Shown here: positions 35,040-44,048 of the stretch, piece by piece
How the letters are laid out: every line of letters starts with the position of its first letter
How positions within the stretch are numbered: the first letter of the stretch is position 1
Origin: Nitrobacter hamburgensis X14
Lineage (GTDB): Bacteria; Pseudomonadota; Alphaproteobacteria; Rhizobiales; Xanthobacteraceae
Assembly (NCBI RefSeq): GCF_000013885.1
Contig: NC_007964.1
Location: forward strand, 1,536,001 to 1,600,000
Direction of reading: 5' to 3'
Length of the DNA: 64,000 nt
Notes under the pieces: generated by a model
The model's database searches: none
Told to the model about the DNA's origin: nothing
What the model saw: the letters and a program-made list of their open reading frames with translations, nothing else
Made by a program: the position numbers and the translations under genes

Positions 35040-35470
35040 ACCACTCTTTCGGACTAGCGATCGAGAGCCTTGTCGCGGTTCTTCTCGTTCTGACGCTGGG
35101 TTACTGCATGCTGCTGAACAAGCGGCTGAAGCGGCTGAGGGCGGACGAACAGTCGCTGAAGGCGACCATCGGCGAACTCATCACGGCGACGGAGATCGCC
35201 GAGCGCGCCATCGGCGGGCTGAAGCACACCGTGCGTGACGTCAACGACAATCTCGGCAACCAGATTGAGTCGGCCACCGAGTTGTCGCGGCAGCTGGCGA
35301 AGCAACTGGCGGAGGGCGATGCAGTGATGCGACGGCTGACCAGGATCGCGCTCGCGGCGCGGCCGGCAACGGCTCCGGAACCGGAGGCCGTGGCCAGTGA
35401 TGCCCGCTCGGTCGCCGCGGCGGCGCGGGCATTTTCCGAACGCAAAAGGGCCAGCGGCCTCGCTGCATGA
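35036..35470 (+). CDS. DUF6468 flagellar operon protein
   Basis: The 144-residue protein has one N-terminal transmembrane helix (about 8-28) and a long coiled-coil region (RLRADEQSLKATIGELITATEIAERAI onward in shorter heptads), then an Ala-rich tail. The family is found between fliM and motE in alphaproteobacteria; its exact role is unknown. It overlaps both neighbours by 4 nt, so it belongs to the same transcript. Confidence 0.8.
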   Translation: MNHSFGLAIESLVAVLLVLTLGYCMLLNKRLKRLRADEQSLKATIGELITATEIAERAIGGLKHTVRDVNDNLGNQIESATELSRQLAKQLAEGDAVMRRLTRIALAARPATAPEPEAVASDARSVAAAARAFSERKRASGLAA

Positions 35471-36267
35471 ACGCCTTCAGGGACATCCGGGTCATTCCGG
35501 TCGTGGCGGTCGCGATCTTCGGCCTCGCGGTGCTCAAGGTCGCGGGGCTCGTGGTCGATGGCGGCTACGTCTTCGATGATCGGCCGAATTCGACCGGACT
35601 GTCATGGGCCCAGGAAAACCTGAATTTTCCGGGCGGAACTCGCGATGCCGGCGACATCACCGGATCGGTCGAGGCGAAGAAAGACGAATCGAAGAAGGAT
35701 ACTGCCGGCAAGGATGAGGCGAAGAAGGAAGAGTCCAAACCGGGCGCTCCCGAAGTAGCGAAGGCGGGCGCGATCACCATCCCCGAGCCGGGGCAGTCGG
35801 TGTCGCCTTCCGAACGCGCGATCCTCGAACGGCTTCAGAGCCGGCGGCAGGAACTCGAAGCGCGCGCTCGGGAAATCGACATTCGCGAGAGCCTTTTGAA
35901 ATCCGCCGAAAAGCGCCTCGAGGGCCGCGTCGAGGAGATGAAGGGCATCGAGGCACGGATCGCGACCGCGACCGGGCAGAAGAACGAAGCAGAGGCCGCC
36001 CGCTTCAAGGATATCGTGACAACGTACGAGAACATGAAGCCGAAGGACGCAGCCAAGGTGTTCGACCGCCTGGAAATGTCCGTGCTGTTCGAGATCGCCT
36101 CGAAGATTGCGCCGCGCAAGATGGCGGACATTCTCGGTCAGATGTCGCCCGAGGCGGCCGAACGGCTGACGGTCGAACTGGCGCGCCGTGCCAGCGGCGA
36201 CACCACCACCGCGGCCGCCGATCTTCCGAAGATCGAGGGCAAGCCGACGCCGCAAGCTCGCAACTGA
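35467..36267 (+). CDS. motE: MotE-family flagellar protein
   Basis: The 266-residue protein has an N-terminal transmembrane or signal segment, a Lys/Glu-rich linker, a coiled coil (ERLQSRRQELEARAREIDIR) and the MgtE/FliG-like C-terminal domain (YENMKPKDAAKVFDRLEMSV, APRKMADILGQMSPEAAERL). MotE proteins are periplasmic chaperones for the motility protein MotC in rhizobia. The assignment rests on domain order and operon position. Confidence 0.82.
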   Translation: MNAFRDIRVIPVVAVAIFGLAVLKVAGLVVDGGYVFDDRPNSTGLSWAQENLNFPGGTRDAGDITGSVEAKKDESKKDTAGKDEAKKEESKPGAPEVAKAGAITIPEPGQSVSPSERAILERLQSRRQELEARAREIDIRESLLKSAEKRLEGRVEEMKGIEARIATATGQKNEAEAARFKDIVTTYENMKPKDAAKVFDRLEMSVLFEIASKIAPRKMADILGQMSPEAAERLTVELARRASGDTTTAAADLPKIEGKPTPQARN

Positions 36268-36365
36268 TAATCGTTGTTTAAAAGTCCTTAATTTCGCAAT
36301 TCTAGAGTGGAATCCGACCGGCGCCCGCGCGTCCGGTCGCCGGGTCGGGTCGAGAGACGGTCGGA

Positions 36366-39300
36366 ATGGTGTGGACGACTGCCGCTGGAAGTTGGTCGCA
36401 AGCGCGTGCCTGCGCGCGCCGGCTTTGGCGCGGCCGTATTCCGGCGCTCGGCGTTGCGTTGTTGGTGCTCGCTGTGGCGTTTCCCGATACCAGCCGCGCG
36501 CAGGCCGTCAAGGGCGAGGCGAGCTTTGCGGCGGCGAACGGTTTTGCCCGTCTCGTCCTCAAGCTCGACGACGACGTCGATTCCGAGGTGACGGTCGCGG
36601 GCACCATCCTTGTGATCCACTTCAAGCGGCCGGTCGATATTCCCGTCGACAAGCTGTCGGACGCGGTGCCGGACTATGTCGGCTCGGCGCGCCGCGATCC
36701 CGACGGTTCGGCCATTCGTCTGGCGCTGGCGCGCAAGGTCAGCGTCAACACGATGACGGCCGGCGAGCGCGTGTTCATCGATCTGATGCCCGATGGCTGG
36801 AAGGGGCCGCCGCCGGGATTGCCGCAGGAGGTGGTTCGCGAACTGGCGGAGCGCGCCCGCGCCGCGGAGCGCGCCTTGCGCGAACAGCGTACCCTGGAAG
36901 CGGCGAAGAAGCGTCCGCCGGTTCGCGTGCGCGCTTCGGTGCAGCCGACCTTCGTGCGTTACGTTTTCGAACTGCCCGACGGCGCCGGCGTGTCTTCCGT
37001 CCTCAACGAGCAGAAGCTCGCGTTGTTGTTCAAGCCGGCGCTGACGTTCGACCTCGCCGACGCGAAGCTGGTGGCGCCGGCCAACGTCGCCTCGATCGCA
37101 CAGAAGGTCGAGGGTGACGGCTCGCGGATCGACGTCAAGCTGATCGGCGATGTCGATGTGCATTCGTTCCGCGAGGAGAAGAACTACATCGTCGATATCG
37201 GTTTCCGGCAGGCCGACAACCAGCCGGTGTTGCCGGTGCCGCTTGCATCGTCCGAAGCGCAACCGGCGGAATCGGGGGCGAGGAAGCAGGCCAGCGCCGC
37301 TGCCGCGCCCGGCAAGTCCGCCGGGATTCCGCCGCCGACCTCGCAGACGATTGCCGAGCAGGCCGGGTTGACGGTCAAGCCCGCCGCATCCCAGGTCAAA
37401 TCCCCTGACGTCAAATCTCCTGACGGCAAATCGGCGTCGGCGGCGACAACATCCGAACCGGCGCCGGCCGTCGCCGCACCCGTTGCGGCGGTTCAGCCTC
37501 CGGCCGAAAAGCCTGCTGCTGCCGCCGCCGAAGCGCCGCCCGCGCCCATGCCGCCCGCGCCAATGCCGAAGGTCGCCGCTTCGGAGGCGGTACCGGCAAA
37601 GGATACACCGGCCAGGGATAGTCCCGTCAAGCCGGACCCCGCAAAGGTCGCGGCGTCAAAACCTGCGGCGTCGCCGGCGCCATCGGCGGACGGGATCGCC
37701 AATGACGCCGTGACCCTCAACGCGGTCAGGCGCAGCGACGGCCTGCGCCTGACGTTCGGCTTCAGCCAGCCGACGCCGGCGGCGCTGTTTCGCCGGGCCG
37801 ATACGGTGTGGCTGGTGTTCGACTCGGACAAGCCGATCGACATCAGTGCGATCCGGAAGGAGGGTGGATCGCTCATCACCGACGTCGACCGCCGCCCCGT
37901 GGACAACGGACAGGCGATCCGCATCCGCCTGACCCGTCCGCAACTGGCCTCGCTCTCGGCCGGCGATCCCGACGGCTCGGCACCCGTCGCGCCGGGCCGG
38001 CGCTGGGAGGTGAGGTTCGCCGATGCCGTGCAGAAGCCGTTGCGCGCGCTGACCGCGCAGCGGAATGTCGTCGATCGCATCCATGCGAGCGTCACCATAC
38101 CGCTCGCGGGCACCGGCAGGCTGCACCGGATCGTCGATCCCGACTCCGGCGGCGCCCTGATGGTCGTCACCGCGCTACCGCCGGCGCAGGGTTTTGTCAG
38201 GCACCAGGAGTTCGTCGAGTTCTCGCTGCGCGAGTCGACCCATGGCGTGGTGATCGGGCCGAAGGCCGACGATATCGCCGTCGAGATAGCACCCGACAAG
38301 GTCACGGTGACCCGGCCCGGCGGTCTCACCTTGTCGGCGGCCAATGCCGGGCCCGAGCGCGGCGCGACCGCGGCACGGCCGATCTTCGATGTCGAGGAGT
38401 GGCGGAAGGACAGCGAGGCAAATTTCTTCCAGCGGCTCGACAAGCTGGTCGACGTGGCGTCGACGGCGGGTGACGACGACGCACGGACCGCGGCGCGGAT
38501 CGATCTCGCCCGGTTCTACATGGCGCGCGGCTTCTATCACGAAGCCAAGGCGGTTCTCGACCTCGCGCTGTCCGAACAGAACCCCGGACAGGAAGATCCG
38601 GTTCTGCTGATCGTTCACTCGGTAGCGAGTTCGCTGACGAATTATACGGCGGCGGCGAGGCGGGATCTCGCCAATCCGGTGATTGGCGCCAACTACGATT
38701 CCCAGCTCTGGAAGGCGCTTGCGCTGGCGCGGCAGCACAAGTGGGCCGAGGCGCGGGAGAAGTTCAAGAACGCCCAGTTCGCGATCTCCGCGTTGCCGAT
38801 CGATTTGCAGCGCCTGATCGTCGCCGATGCGATGCGGGCGTCGCTTGAGGTCGGGGACTATTCCGGCACAGCGGCGCGCAGCGGCGATCTCGACGTCATC
38901 GGCGTTCCCGACGAGATGAAGCCCGCCATTACGGTCATGCGCGGACGGCTGTCGGAAGCGCTCGGGCGCGACAAGGACGCGCTTGCCCAATACAAGGAGG
39001 CGATGGCCTCGCCGGACCGTGAAGCCGCGGCTGAGGCGCAGATTCACGACATCGCGTTGCGACAGAAGCGCAACGAGATCAAGCCGGAGGAGGCGCTGCG
39101 CGATCTCGAAACGCTGTCGGTGATGTGGCGCGGCGACCGGCTGGAGGTGCAGACGCTGAAAATGCTGATGGCGCTCTACACCGACGCCGGCCGCTATGCC
39201 GAGGCGCTGGCGGTCTCAAGGACCGCCACCAAACTGGAACCGGACTCCGCGGTGTCGCGCCAAATTCAGGACGACGCGTCGGCGCTGTTCTCCCAGCTCT

Positions 39301-40175
39301 TCCTCAGTTCCAGAGGTGACAATCTTCCGCCGGTCGATGCGCTCGCGATGTTCTATGACTATCGCGATCTGACGCCGATCGGTCGCCGTGGCGACGAAAT
39401 GATCCGCCGGCTCGCTGATCGCCTGGTCGGCGTCGATCTGCTCGATCAGGCGGGCGACCTCCTGCAATACCAGGTCGATCATCGGCTGGAGGGCGCGGCG
39501 CGGGCGCAGGTCGCCGCGCGGCTTGCGATGGTCTATCTGATGAACCGTAAGCCGGACCGGGCGATAGCTGCACTTCGCACCACGCGGATCGCCGACCTCG
39601 CCGGCGAATTACGCCAGCAACGTTTGCTGCTCGAAGCGCGCGCGGAGAGCGACATCGGCCGCCGCGATCTCGCCCTCGACATCATCTCCAATCTCACCGG
39701 GCGCGAGGCGATCCGCCTGCGCTCGGATATCTACTGGGCGTCGCGGCGCTGGCGCGAGGCGTCCGAACAGATCGAGCTCTATTACGGCGAGCGCTGGCGC
39801 GACTTCAAACCGCTCACCTCGAATGAGAAGGGTGACATCATCCGCGCCGTGATCGGCTATGCGCTCGCCGACGATGCGCTGGGGCTTGGGCGCTTCCGCG
39901 AAAAATATGCGCCGCTGATGAGCGGCACCGCCGACAAGCTCGCCTTCGATACCGCGAGCAAGCCCGCCTCGGATAACAGCGCCGAGTTCGAGCAGATCGC
40001 CAGGATGGCGGCGAAGGTCGATACGCTCGACGGTTTCCTGCGCGAGATGAAATCGCGCTTTCCCGACATGACGGCGAGGGCGCCGCTGCCGCCGGAAGTG
40101 GCGAAGGCGGATTCCGCTCCCACGGGCGCGCTGCCGCAGATCGTGGGACTAAAGCAGGTCGAGGCATCGCGCTGA
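36366..40175 (+). CDS. Large secreted TPR protein of the flagellar cluster
   Basis: The 1269-residue protein has a signal peptide ending about TSRAQA. Beta-rich segments follow, then an Ala/Pro/Lys-rich disordered part (about 295-445), a second beta domain and a C-terminal half of TPR-like helical repeats (for example FYHEAKAVLDLALSEQNPG and AGRYAEALAVSRTATKLEP). It is predicted to be periplasmic. Proteins of this layout occur beside motE in Bradyrhizobium-type flagellar clusters and may support the motor. It converges on fliP with a 35-nt gap. Confidence 0.75.
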   Translation: MVWTTAAGSWSQARACARRLWRGRIPALGVALLVLAVAFPDTSRAQAVKGEASFAAANGFARLVLKLDDDVDSEVTVAGTILVIHFKRPVDIPVDKLSDAVPDYVGSARRDPDGSAIRLALARKVSVNTMTAGERVFIDLMPDGWKGPPPGLPQEVVRELAERARAAERALREQRTLEAAKKRPPVRVRASVQPTFVRYVFELPDGAGVSSVLNEQKLALLFKPALTFDLADAKLVAPANVASIAQKVEGDGSRIDVKLIGDVDVHSFREEKNYIVDIGFRQADNQPVLPVPLASSEAQPAESGARKQASAAAAPGKSAGIPPPTSQTIAEQAGLTVKPAASQVKSPDVKSPDGKSASAATTSEPAPAVAAPVAAVQPPAEKPAAAAAEAPPAPMPPAPMPKVAASEAVPAKDTPARDSPVKPDPAKVAASKPAASPAPSADGIANDAVTLNAVRRSDGLRLTFGFSQPTPAALFRRADTVWLVFDSDKPIDISAIRKEGGSLITDVDRRPVDNGQAIRIRLTRPQLASLSAGDPDGSAPVAPGRRWEVRFADAVQKPLRALTAQRNVVDRIHASVTIPLAGTGRLHRIVDPDSGGALMVVTALPPAQGFVRHQEFVEFSLRESTHGVVIGPKADDIAVEIAPDKVTVTRPGGLTLSAANAGPERGATAARPIFDVEEWRKDSEANFFQRLDKLVDVASTAGDDDARTAARIDLARFYMARGFYHEAKAVLDLALSEQNPGQEDPVLLIVHSVASSLTNYTAAARRDLANPVIGANYDSQLWKALALARQHKWAEAREKFKNAQFAISALPIDLQRLIVADAMRASLEVGDYSGTAARSGDLDVIGVPDEMKPAITVMRGRLSEALGRDKDALAQYKEAMASPDREAAAEAQIHDIALRQKRNEIKPEEALRDLETLSVMWRGDRLEVQTLKMLMALYTDAGRYAEALAVSRTATKLEPDSAVSRQIQDDASALFSQLFLSSRGDNLPPVDALAMFYDYRDLTPIGRRGDEMIRRLADRLVGVDLLDQAGDLLQYQVDHRLEGAARAQVAARLAMVYLMNRKPDRAIAALRTTRIADLAGELRQQRLLLEARAESDIGRRDLALDIISNLTGREAIRLRSDIYWASRRWREASEQIELYYGERWRDFKPLTSNEKGDIIRAVIGYALADDALGLGRFREKYAPLMSGTADKLAFDTASKPASDNSAEFEQIARMAAKVDTLDGFLREMKSRFPDMTARAPLPPEVAKADSAPTGALPQIVGLKQVEASR

Positions 40176-40210
40176 CGGATGCGGCCTCGGCCCGCGCCGC
40201 GGTCGCCGGC

Positions 40211-40966
40211 TCAACTCCCATAGCTCTGCACCAGGCTGCCTGCCACCAGCGACCAGCCGTCCACCAGCACGAAGAAGATCAGCTTGAACGGCAGCGACAC
40301 CACGACCGGCGGCAGCATCATCATGCCCATCGACATCAAAACCGATGCCACCACGAGGTCGATGATAAGGAACGGCAGGAACAGCAGGAATCCGATCTCG
40401 AAGGCGCGCTTCAGTTCCGAGATCATGAAGGCCGGCATCAGGATGCGCAGCGACAGGTCGGCGGGCGTCGCCGGCGGCGGCTCGCCGGACAGATCGATGA
40501 ACAGCTTGAGGTCCTGTTCGCGCACGTTCTTCTGCATGAAACCGCGCAGCGGAACCGAAGCGCGCTGCAGCGCTTCCTCGACGGTGATCTGGTTGGCGAC
40601 CAGCGGCTTGATGCCGTCGTCATAGGATTTCTGCAGCGTCGGTCCCATCACGAAGGCGGTGAGGAACATCGCGAGCGCGATGATGACGGAGTTAGGTGGC
40701 GCGGTTGCGGTGCCGAGCGCGGTGCGCAGCAGCGACAGCACCACCACGATGCGCGTGAACGACGTCATCATGATCAGGATCGACGGTGCGATCGACAACA
40801 CCGTCAGCAGCGCAATCAACTGAATCGCGCGTTCGGTCACGCCGCCGTTGCCGGCGCCGCCGAGGTTGATGCTGATATCCTGCGCAAACGCCGGGTCGGC
40901 GAGCGACCCGGCGGCTATCAGAACGAGAACGAATAAAACTCTACGCGGGTGGGCCGCCGGCCTCAC
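40211..40966 (-). CDS. fliP: Flagellar export apparatus protein FliP
   Basis: The 251-residue protein has a signal sequence ending AFAQ and four transmembrane segments with the FliP blocks SILIMMTSFTRIVVVLSLLR, LTAFVMGPTL and MPAFMISELKRAFEIGFLLF, and a conserved C-terminus (SLPFKLIFFVLVDGWSLVAG). It is a core subunit of the type III export gate. The GTG start overlaps the fliO stop (GTGA). Confidence 0.95.
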   Translation of the reverse strand: MRPAAHPRRVLFVLVLIAAGSLADPAFAQDISINLGGAGNGGVTERAIQLIALLTVLSIAPSILIMMTSFTRIVVVLSLLRTALGTATAPPNSVIIALAMFLTAFVMGPTLQKSYDDGIKPLVANQITVEEALQRASVPLRGFMQKNVREQDLKLFIDLSGEPPPATPADLSLRILMPAFMISELKRAFEIGFLLFLPFLIIDLVVASVLMSMGMMMLPPVVVSLPFKLIFFVLVDGWSLVAGSLVQSYGS

Positions 40967-41901
40967 GAAGGCGACTTAGAGCGTCCGAGCAGAGACGCCA
41001 TCTCGTCTTCAAGGTGCTCGAACCCGGATTTCGGACCGGGCGGCGCGACCGGCGGCTCGCTGCGCGGTGCGGTGGCGGCCGACGTTTCCTCGCTCCGCGG
41101 GCGGGACGGCGGTTCGAGGGAGACCGGCGGCGCGGCAGCGGCCTTGCCGTCGCCGGTCGGACGACGGAGTGCGGCCTCGAGGCGTTGCGCCATCTCGGCG
41201 AGATTTTGATCCGCGTTGGGCGCAGGCGGAGGTGGTGCGGCGGGCGTCGACACCGGCGGGGGCGTCGGCCGTTCGGCCGCACGCGGAGGCGATGCGAGCG
41301 TCGGTTCGACCGGACGAACGGGTGGCCGCGTCGGCATCACCGGCTCGCTGCGCGCCGGACGGGTGCCGCGAATATCGGTCCGGCTCATTGGTTCGGGCGT
41401 GAAGCCGGCCAAGGGATCGCTGCGGCGCTCGGCAGCGGCCGGACGGCGCACGGCATCGGCGAAGGGAGGCGGGCGGACCGGTCGCGGCGGCTCCGGCATC
41501 TGAGGTTCGGGATGATCGAGCGGATCGGAGTGGGGGCTGTCGGACTCGGTCCAGCCGGTTTCGGCCAGCGGCGGCAGGCGCGACGGCGACAACTCGCTGC
41601 CGGACGACGGACGTTGCGGCAATTGATCGCGTCCGGGCGTGGCGCGGACGATGTTGGGCTCCACGACGATGTCGGATGGGCCGCCGATCATCAGCAGGTG
41701 CTCGACGTTGTCGCGGCGCACCAGGACCAGCCGCCGGCGTCCGTCGATTGCGGCGGCGTCGATCACCGCCAGACGGGGCATTCGTCCCCGATTGGCGTTG
41801 GTGCCGAGACGGTTTCCCGCGAATCGCCGCACCAGCCAGGCGGACCCGGCGATTAGCGCCAGGACCACAATAAATGCGATGACGAATGTGACTGCCTGCA
41901 T
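40963..41901 (-). CDS. fliO: Flagellar biosynthesis protein FliO
   Basis: The 312-residue protein has one N-terminal transmembrane helix (TFVIAFIVVLALIAGSAWLV), then the FliO domain (RMPRLAVIDAAAIDGRRRLV, VRRDNVEHLLMIGGPSDIVV). The rest is a long Pro/Arg-rich disordered tail that makes the protein much longer than enterobacterial FliO. FliO helps assemble FliP. It is transcribed divergently from flgB. Confidence 0.88.
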   Translation of the reverse strand: MQAVTFVIAFIVVLALIAGSAWLVRRFAGNRLGTNANRGRMPRLAVIDAAAIDGRRRLVLVRRDNVEHLLMIGGPSDIVVEPNIVRATPGRDQLPQRPSSGSELSPSRLPPLAETGWTESDSPHSDPLDHPEPQMPEPPRPVRPPPFADAVRRPAAAERRSDPLAGFTPEPMSRTDIRGTRPARSEPVMPTRPPVRPVEPTLASPPRAAERPTPPPVSTPAAPPPPAPNADQNLAEMAQRLEAALRRPTGDGKAAAAPPVSLEPPSRPRSEETSAATAPRSEPPVAPPGPKSGFEHLEDEMASLLGRSKSPS

Positions 41902-42259
41902 GCTGTGTCCCTGACAGAAAGTGCCTTTATTTCAGCTTCGGATCGTCGAATGCTTTTCGGCATCCTCCCACGACGACCGAGCCTTGGCCCTATCTGTTAA
42001 CCCCGTCCGGCAAAAGCTGCCGCTGTTAGCCTTAATAACCTATGAATCGACCAGACCAAAACAACTTCTGAGCATCGGAGGTTCCGGTTAATGCGGGTGG
42101 TTAACGCAGCATTCGTCGCAAAAATGCCTTGGCTCGCGAGGCACCGGCTCCGTCCGGATCGCACAGCCTTGCGGTTCTTAACCTGCTGTTAACCATAAGG
42201 CCGGCAAATTCTGCCTAGCTCGGCGGCGCATCGCCCCGAGGCCGGAGCGGAGACCCGCT
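41902..42259. other. fliO-flgB divergent promoter region
   Basis: This 358-nt gap holds no gene. It contains the ftr-like strings CCGGCAAAAGCTGCC (42007-42021) and CCGGCAAATTCTGCC (42201-42215), several TTAA-containing stretches and one full TTAA-N7-TTAA CtrA box (42178-42192). Both operons should start here. Confidence 0.55.
42178..42192. promoter_or_regulatory. CtrA box upstream of flgB
   Basis: TTAACCTGCTGTTAA matches the TTAA-N7-TTAA consensus of the alphaproteobacterial cell-cycle regulator CtrA and is followed by CCAT. It lies 68 nt before the flgB start. CckA, which controls CtrA phosphorylation, is encoded about 3.9 kb downstream. Confidence 0.65.
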
Positions 42260-42667
42260 GTGCCCATCCACGATATTTCCGCGCTCGCCGCGCTCCGCAC
42301 CCGGATGCAGTGGCATCAGGAGCGCCAGCGCGTTCTCGCCGAAAACATCGCCAACTCCGACACGCCGAACTTCAAGCCGCGCGATCTCGTCGAGCCGAAG
42401 TTCGACGCGCAGGGCGGCAATGCCTCGGGCGGTGCGACGCTGGCGATGATGCGCACCACGTCGGGCCAGACCATCGCCGGCTCCGGCCCGGCCTCGAACT
42501 TCGACCAGAATCGTCATGCCGGTTTTCAGACCCGTCCGGCAGGGAACGCTGTCAACCTCGAGGATCAGATGCTCAAGGTATCGGCCAACCAGATGGACTA
42601 CGCCGCCGCAACCTCGCTCTACAGCCGCAGCCTGCGACTGTTGAAAATGGCTGTCGGCAAGGCGTGA
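42260..42667 (+). CDS. flgB: Flagellar proximal rod protein FlgB
   Basis: The 135-residue protein starts at a GTG (MPIHDISALAALRTRMQWHQ) and has the rod motif RVLAENIANSDTPNFKPRDL and the C-terminal QMDYAAATSLYSRSLRLLKM. It begins the flgB-flgC-fliE-fliQ-fliR-flhB operon. FlgB is the proximal rod subunit exported by the flagellar secretion system. Confidence 0.94.
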   Translation: MPIHDISALAALRTRMQWHQERQRVLAENIANSDTPNFKPRDLVEPKFDAQGGNASGGATLAMMRTTSGQTIAGSGPASNFDQNRHAGFQTRPAGNAVNLEDQMLKVSANQMDYAAATSLYSRSLRLLKMAVGKA

Positions 42668-42696
42668 CGCAGGGCTGAACGGAGGGAGACCGCATC

Positions 42697-43122
42697 ATGG
42701 CAGACAACGGCGCCGACTTCATGCGATCGATGAGCATCGCGACCTCCGGTCTGCGGGCGCAGGCCGGGCGGATGCGGGTGATCTCGGAAAACATCGCCAA
42801 CGCCGATTCCACCGCGCAAGTACCGGGCGGCGATCCCTACCGCCGCAAGGTGCCGACCTTTTCATCGGCTCTCGATCGCGCGCTCGATGCGAAAGTGGTG
42901 TCGCTCGGCCGGGTGAAGCCCGACATGTCGACGTTCCGCATCAAGCACGAGCCGAGCAATCCGGCCGCCGACGCCAGCGGCAACGTCAAATATCCCAACG
43001 TCAATTCGCTGGTCGAAATGACCGACATGCGTGACGCGCAGCGGTCCTACGAGGCCAACCTCAACATCATCAGCGCAACGCGCCGGATGATCCAGCGCAC
43101 GCTCGATATCCTCAAGTCCTGA
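42697..43122 (+). CDS. flgC: Flagellar proximal rod protein FlgC
   Basis: The 141-residue protein contains SIATSGLRAQAGRMRVISEN followed by IANADST, and the C-terminal VNSLVEMTDMRDAQRSYEAN, both diagnostic of FlgC. It is 29 nt downstream of flgB and 14 nt upstream of fliE. Confidence 0.95.
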   Translation: MADNGADFMRSMSIATSGLRAQAGRMRVISENIANADSTAQVPGGDPYRRKVPTFSSALDRALDAKVVSLGRVKPDMSTFRIKHEPSNPAADASGNVKYPNVNSLVEMTDMRDAQRSYEANLNIISATRRMIQRTLDILKS

Positions 43123-43136
43123 TCGGAGACCTGACC

Positions 43137-43448
43137 ATGGCATCGCCCACCGTCGCAGCAAACGCCTATGCGAGCCTCGCGAAGATGATGGATTCCGGCA
43201 CCGCCGCCGGCAAGGCGTCGGAGGGCGGCGGCCCGTCGTTCAGTTCGGTGTTGAAGGATGCGCTCGGCAGCGTGATGGAAGCCGGGCGGAAGTCCGATGC
43301 GCAGACCGTGGCGATGGCGTCGGGCAAGGCCAATGTGATGGATGTGGTGACGGCGGTGGCGGATACCGACGTCGCGGTGTCGACGCTGGTGTCGGTGCGC
43401 GACCGCGTCATCCAGTCCTACGAAGACATCATGAGGATGCCGATCTGA
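43137..43448 (+). CDS. fliE: Flagellar hook-basal body protein FliE
   Basis: The 103-residue protein has the FliE core: FSSVLKDALGSVMEAGRKSD, a short variable part and the closing STLVSVRDRVIQSYEDIMRM. FliE joins the MS ring to the rod. A REP-type palindrome and an AAGAT tandem repeat separate it from fliQ. Confidence 0.93.
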   Translation: MASPTVAANAYASLAKMMDSGTAAGKASEGGGPSFSSVLKDALGSVMEAGRKSDAQTVAMASGKANVMDVVTAVADTDVAVSTLVSVRDRVIQSYEDIMRMPI

Positions 43449-43458
43449 TCGATCATGT

Positions 43459-43549
43459 CGTCATGGCGAGCGAAGCGAAGCCATCCAGAGACCACCTGAA
43501 CAAACTGGATTTGCTTCGTCGCTTCACGCCTCGCGATGACGGTCAATGA
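43459..43549. repeat. REP-type palindromic repeat between fliE and fliQ
   Basis: CGTCATGGCGAGCGAAGCGA and, in inverted form, a GCTTCGTCGCTTC...CGCGATGACG arm form an imperfect long palindrome. It differs from the ATTGCCGGG family and lies inside the flagellar operon, so it is likely transcribed. Confidence 0.6.
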
Positions 43550-43560
43550 GACAGGCTGCC

Positions 43561-43580
43561 AAGATAAGATAAGATAAGAT
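43561..43580 (+). repeat. AAGAT pentanucleotide tandem repeat (x4)
   Basis: Four exact AAGAT units are followed directly by AAGGATAGGA, the Shine-Dalgarno region of fliQ, whose ATG is at 43593. The tract is a slippage-prone simple repeat in the 5' leader. Confidence 0.85.
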
Positions 43581-43592
43581 AAGGATAGGAAC

Positions 43593-43856
43593 ATGACCGG
43601 CGCTGAAACACTGGATGTCGCGCGTGACGCGATCTGGACTATCGTTCTGGTCTCAGGACCGCTGCTGGGCGTCGGCCTGATCGTCGGCGTCGTCATTTCG
43701 CTGGTGCAGGCCTTGACGCAGATCCAGGAGCAGACGCTGGTGTTTGTGCCGAAGATTCTTGCGATCTTCGTGACGCTGGTGCTGGCGCTGCCGTTCATGG
43801 CCGATGCGCTGCACGCCGAAATGATGCGGATTTCATCGCGAATCATCGGCGGCTGA
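43593..43856 (+). CDS. fliQ: Flagellar export apparatus protein FliQ
   Basis: The 87-residue protein has two transmembrane helices and the FliQ blocks SGPLLGVGLIVGVVISLVQA, then LTQIQEQTLVFVPKI and LPFMADALHAEMMRI. It forms part of the export gate with FliP and FliR. A two-palindrome repeat lies between it and fliR. Confidence 0.95.
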   Translation: MTGAETLDVARDAIWTIVLVSGPLLGVGLIVGVVISLVQALTQIQEQTLVFVPKILAIFVTLVLALPFMADALHAEMMRISSRIIGG

Positions 43857-43938
43857 TGCACAAGGCCGGTGGAGTGAATGCGATATTCGCGATCCGTTTG
43901 GCTGCAAGCTGCGGACGCGAATGTCAGGATCGGGCCAT

Positions 43939-44040
43939 TGAGCATGATCCCGAAAAGTAGGAACCAGTTTTCGGATAAGATCATGCTCAATTCAAAAGGA
44001 TAAGGCGAGGGTCTGATTCAACGAAGTTGGATCAGACCCT
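43939..44040. repeat. Composite two-palindrome repeat (copy 2)
   Basis: This is the second copy of the flgG-flgA repeat: TGAGCATGATC...GATCATGCTC (43939-43988) and AGGGTCTGAT...ATCAGACCCT (44008-44040). It ends 8 nt before the fliR start codon, so any stem formed in mRNA would touch the fliR ribosome binding site. Confidence 0.75.
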
Positions 44041-44048
44041 CGGGCATC

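Noticed and set aside
43561..43590. Possible short CRISPR-like or tandem array
   Set aside because: The units are only 5 nt with no spacers; it is a simple sequence repeat.
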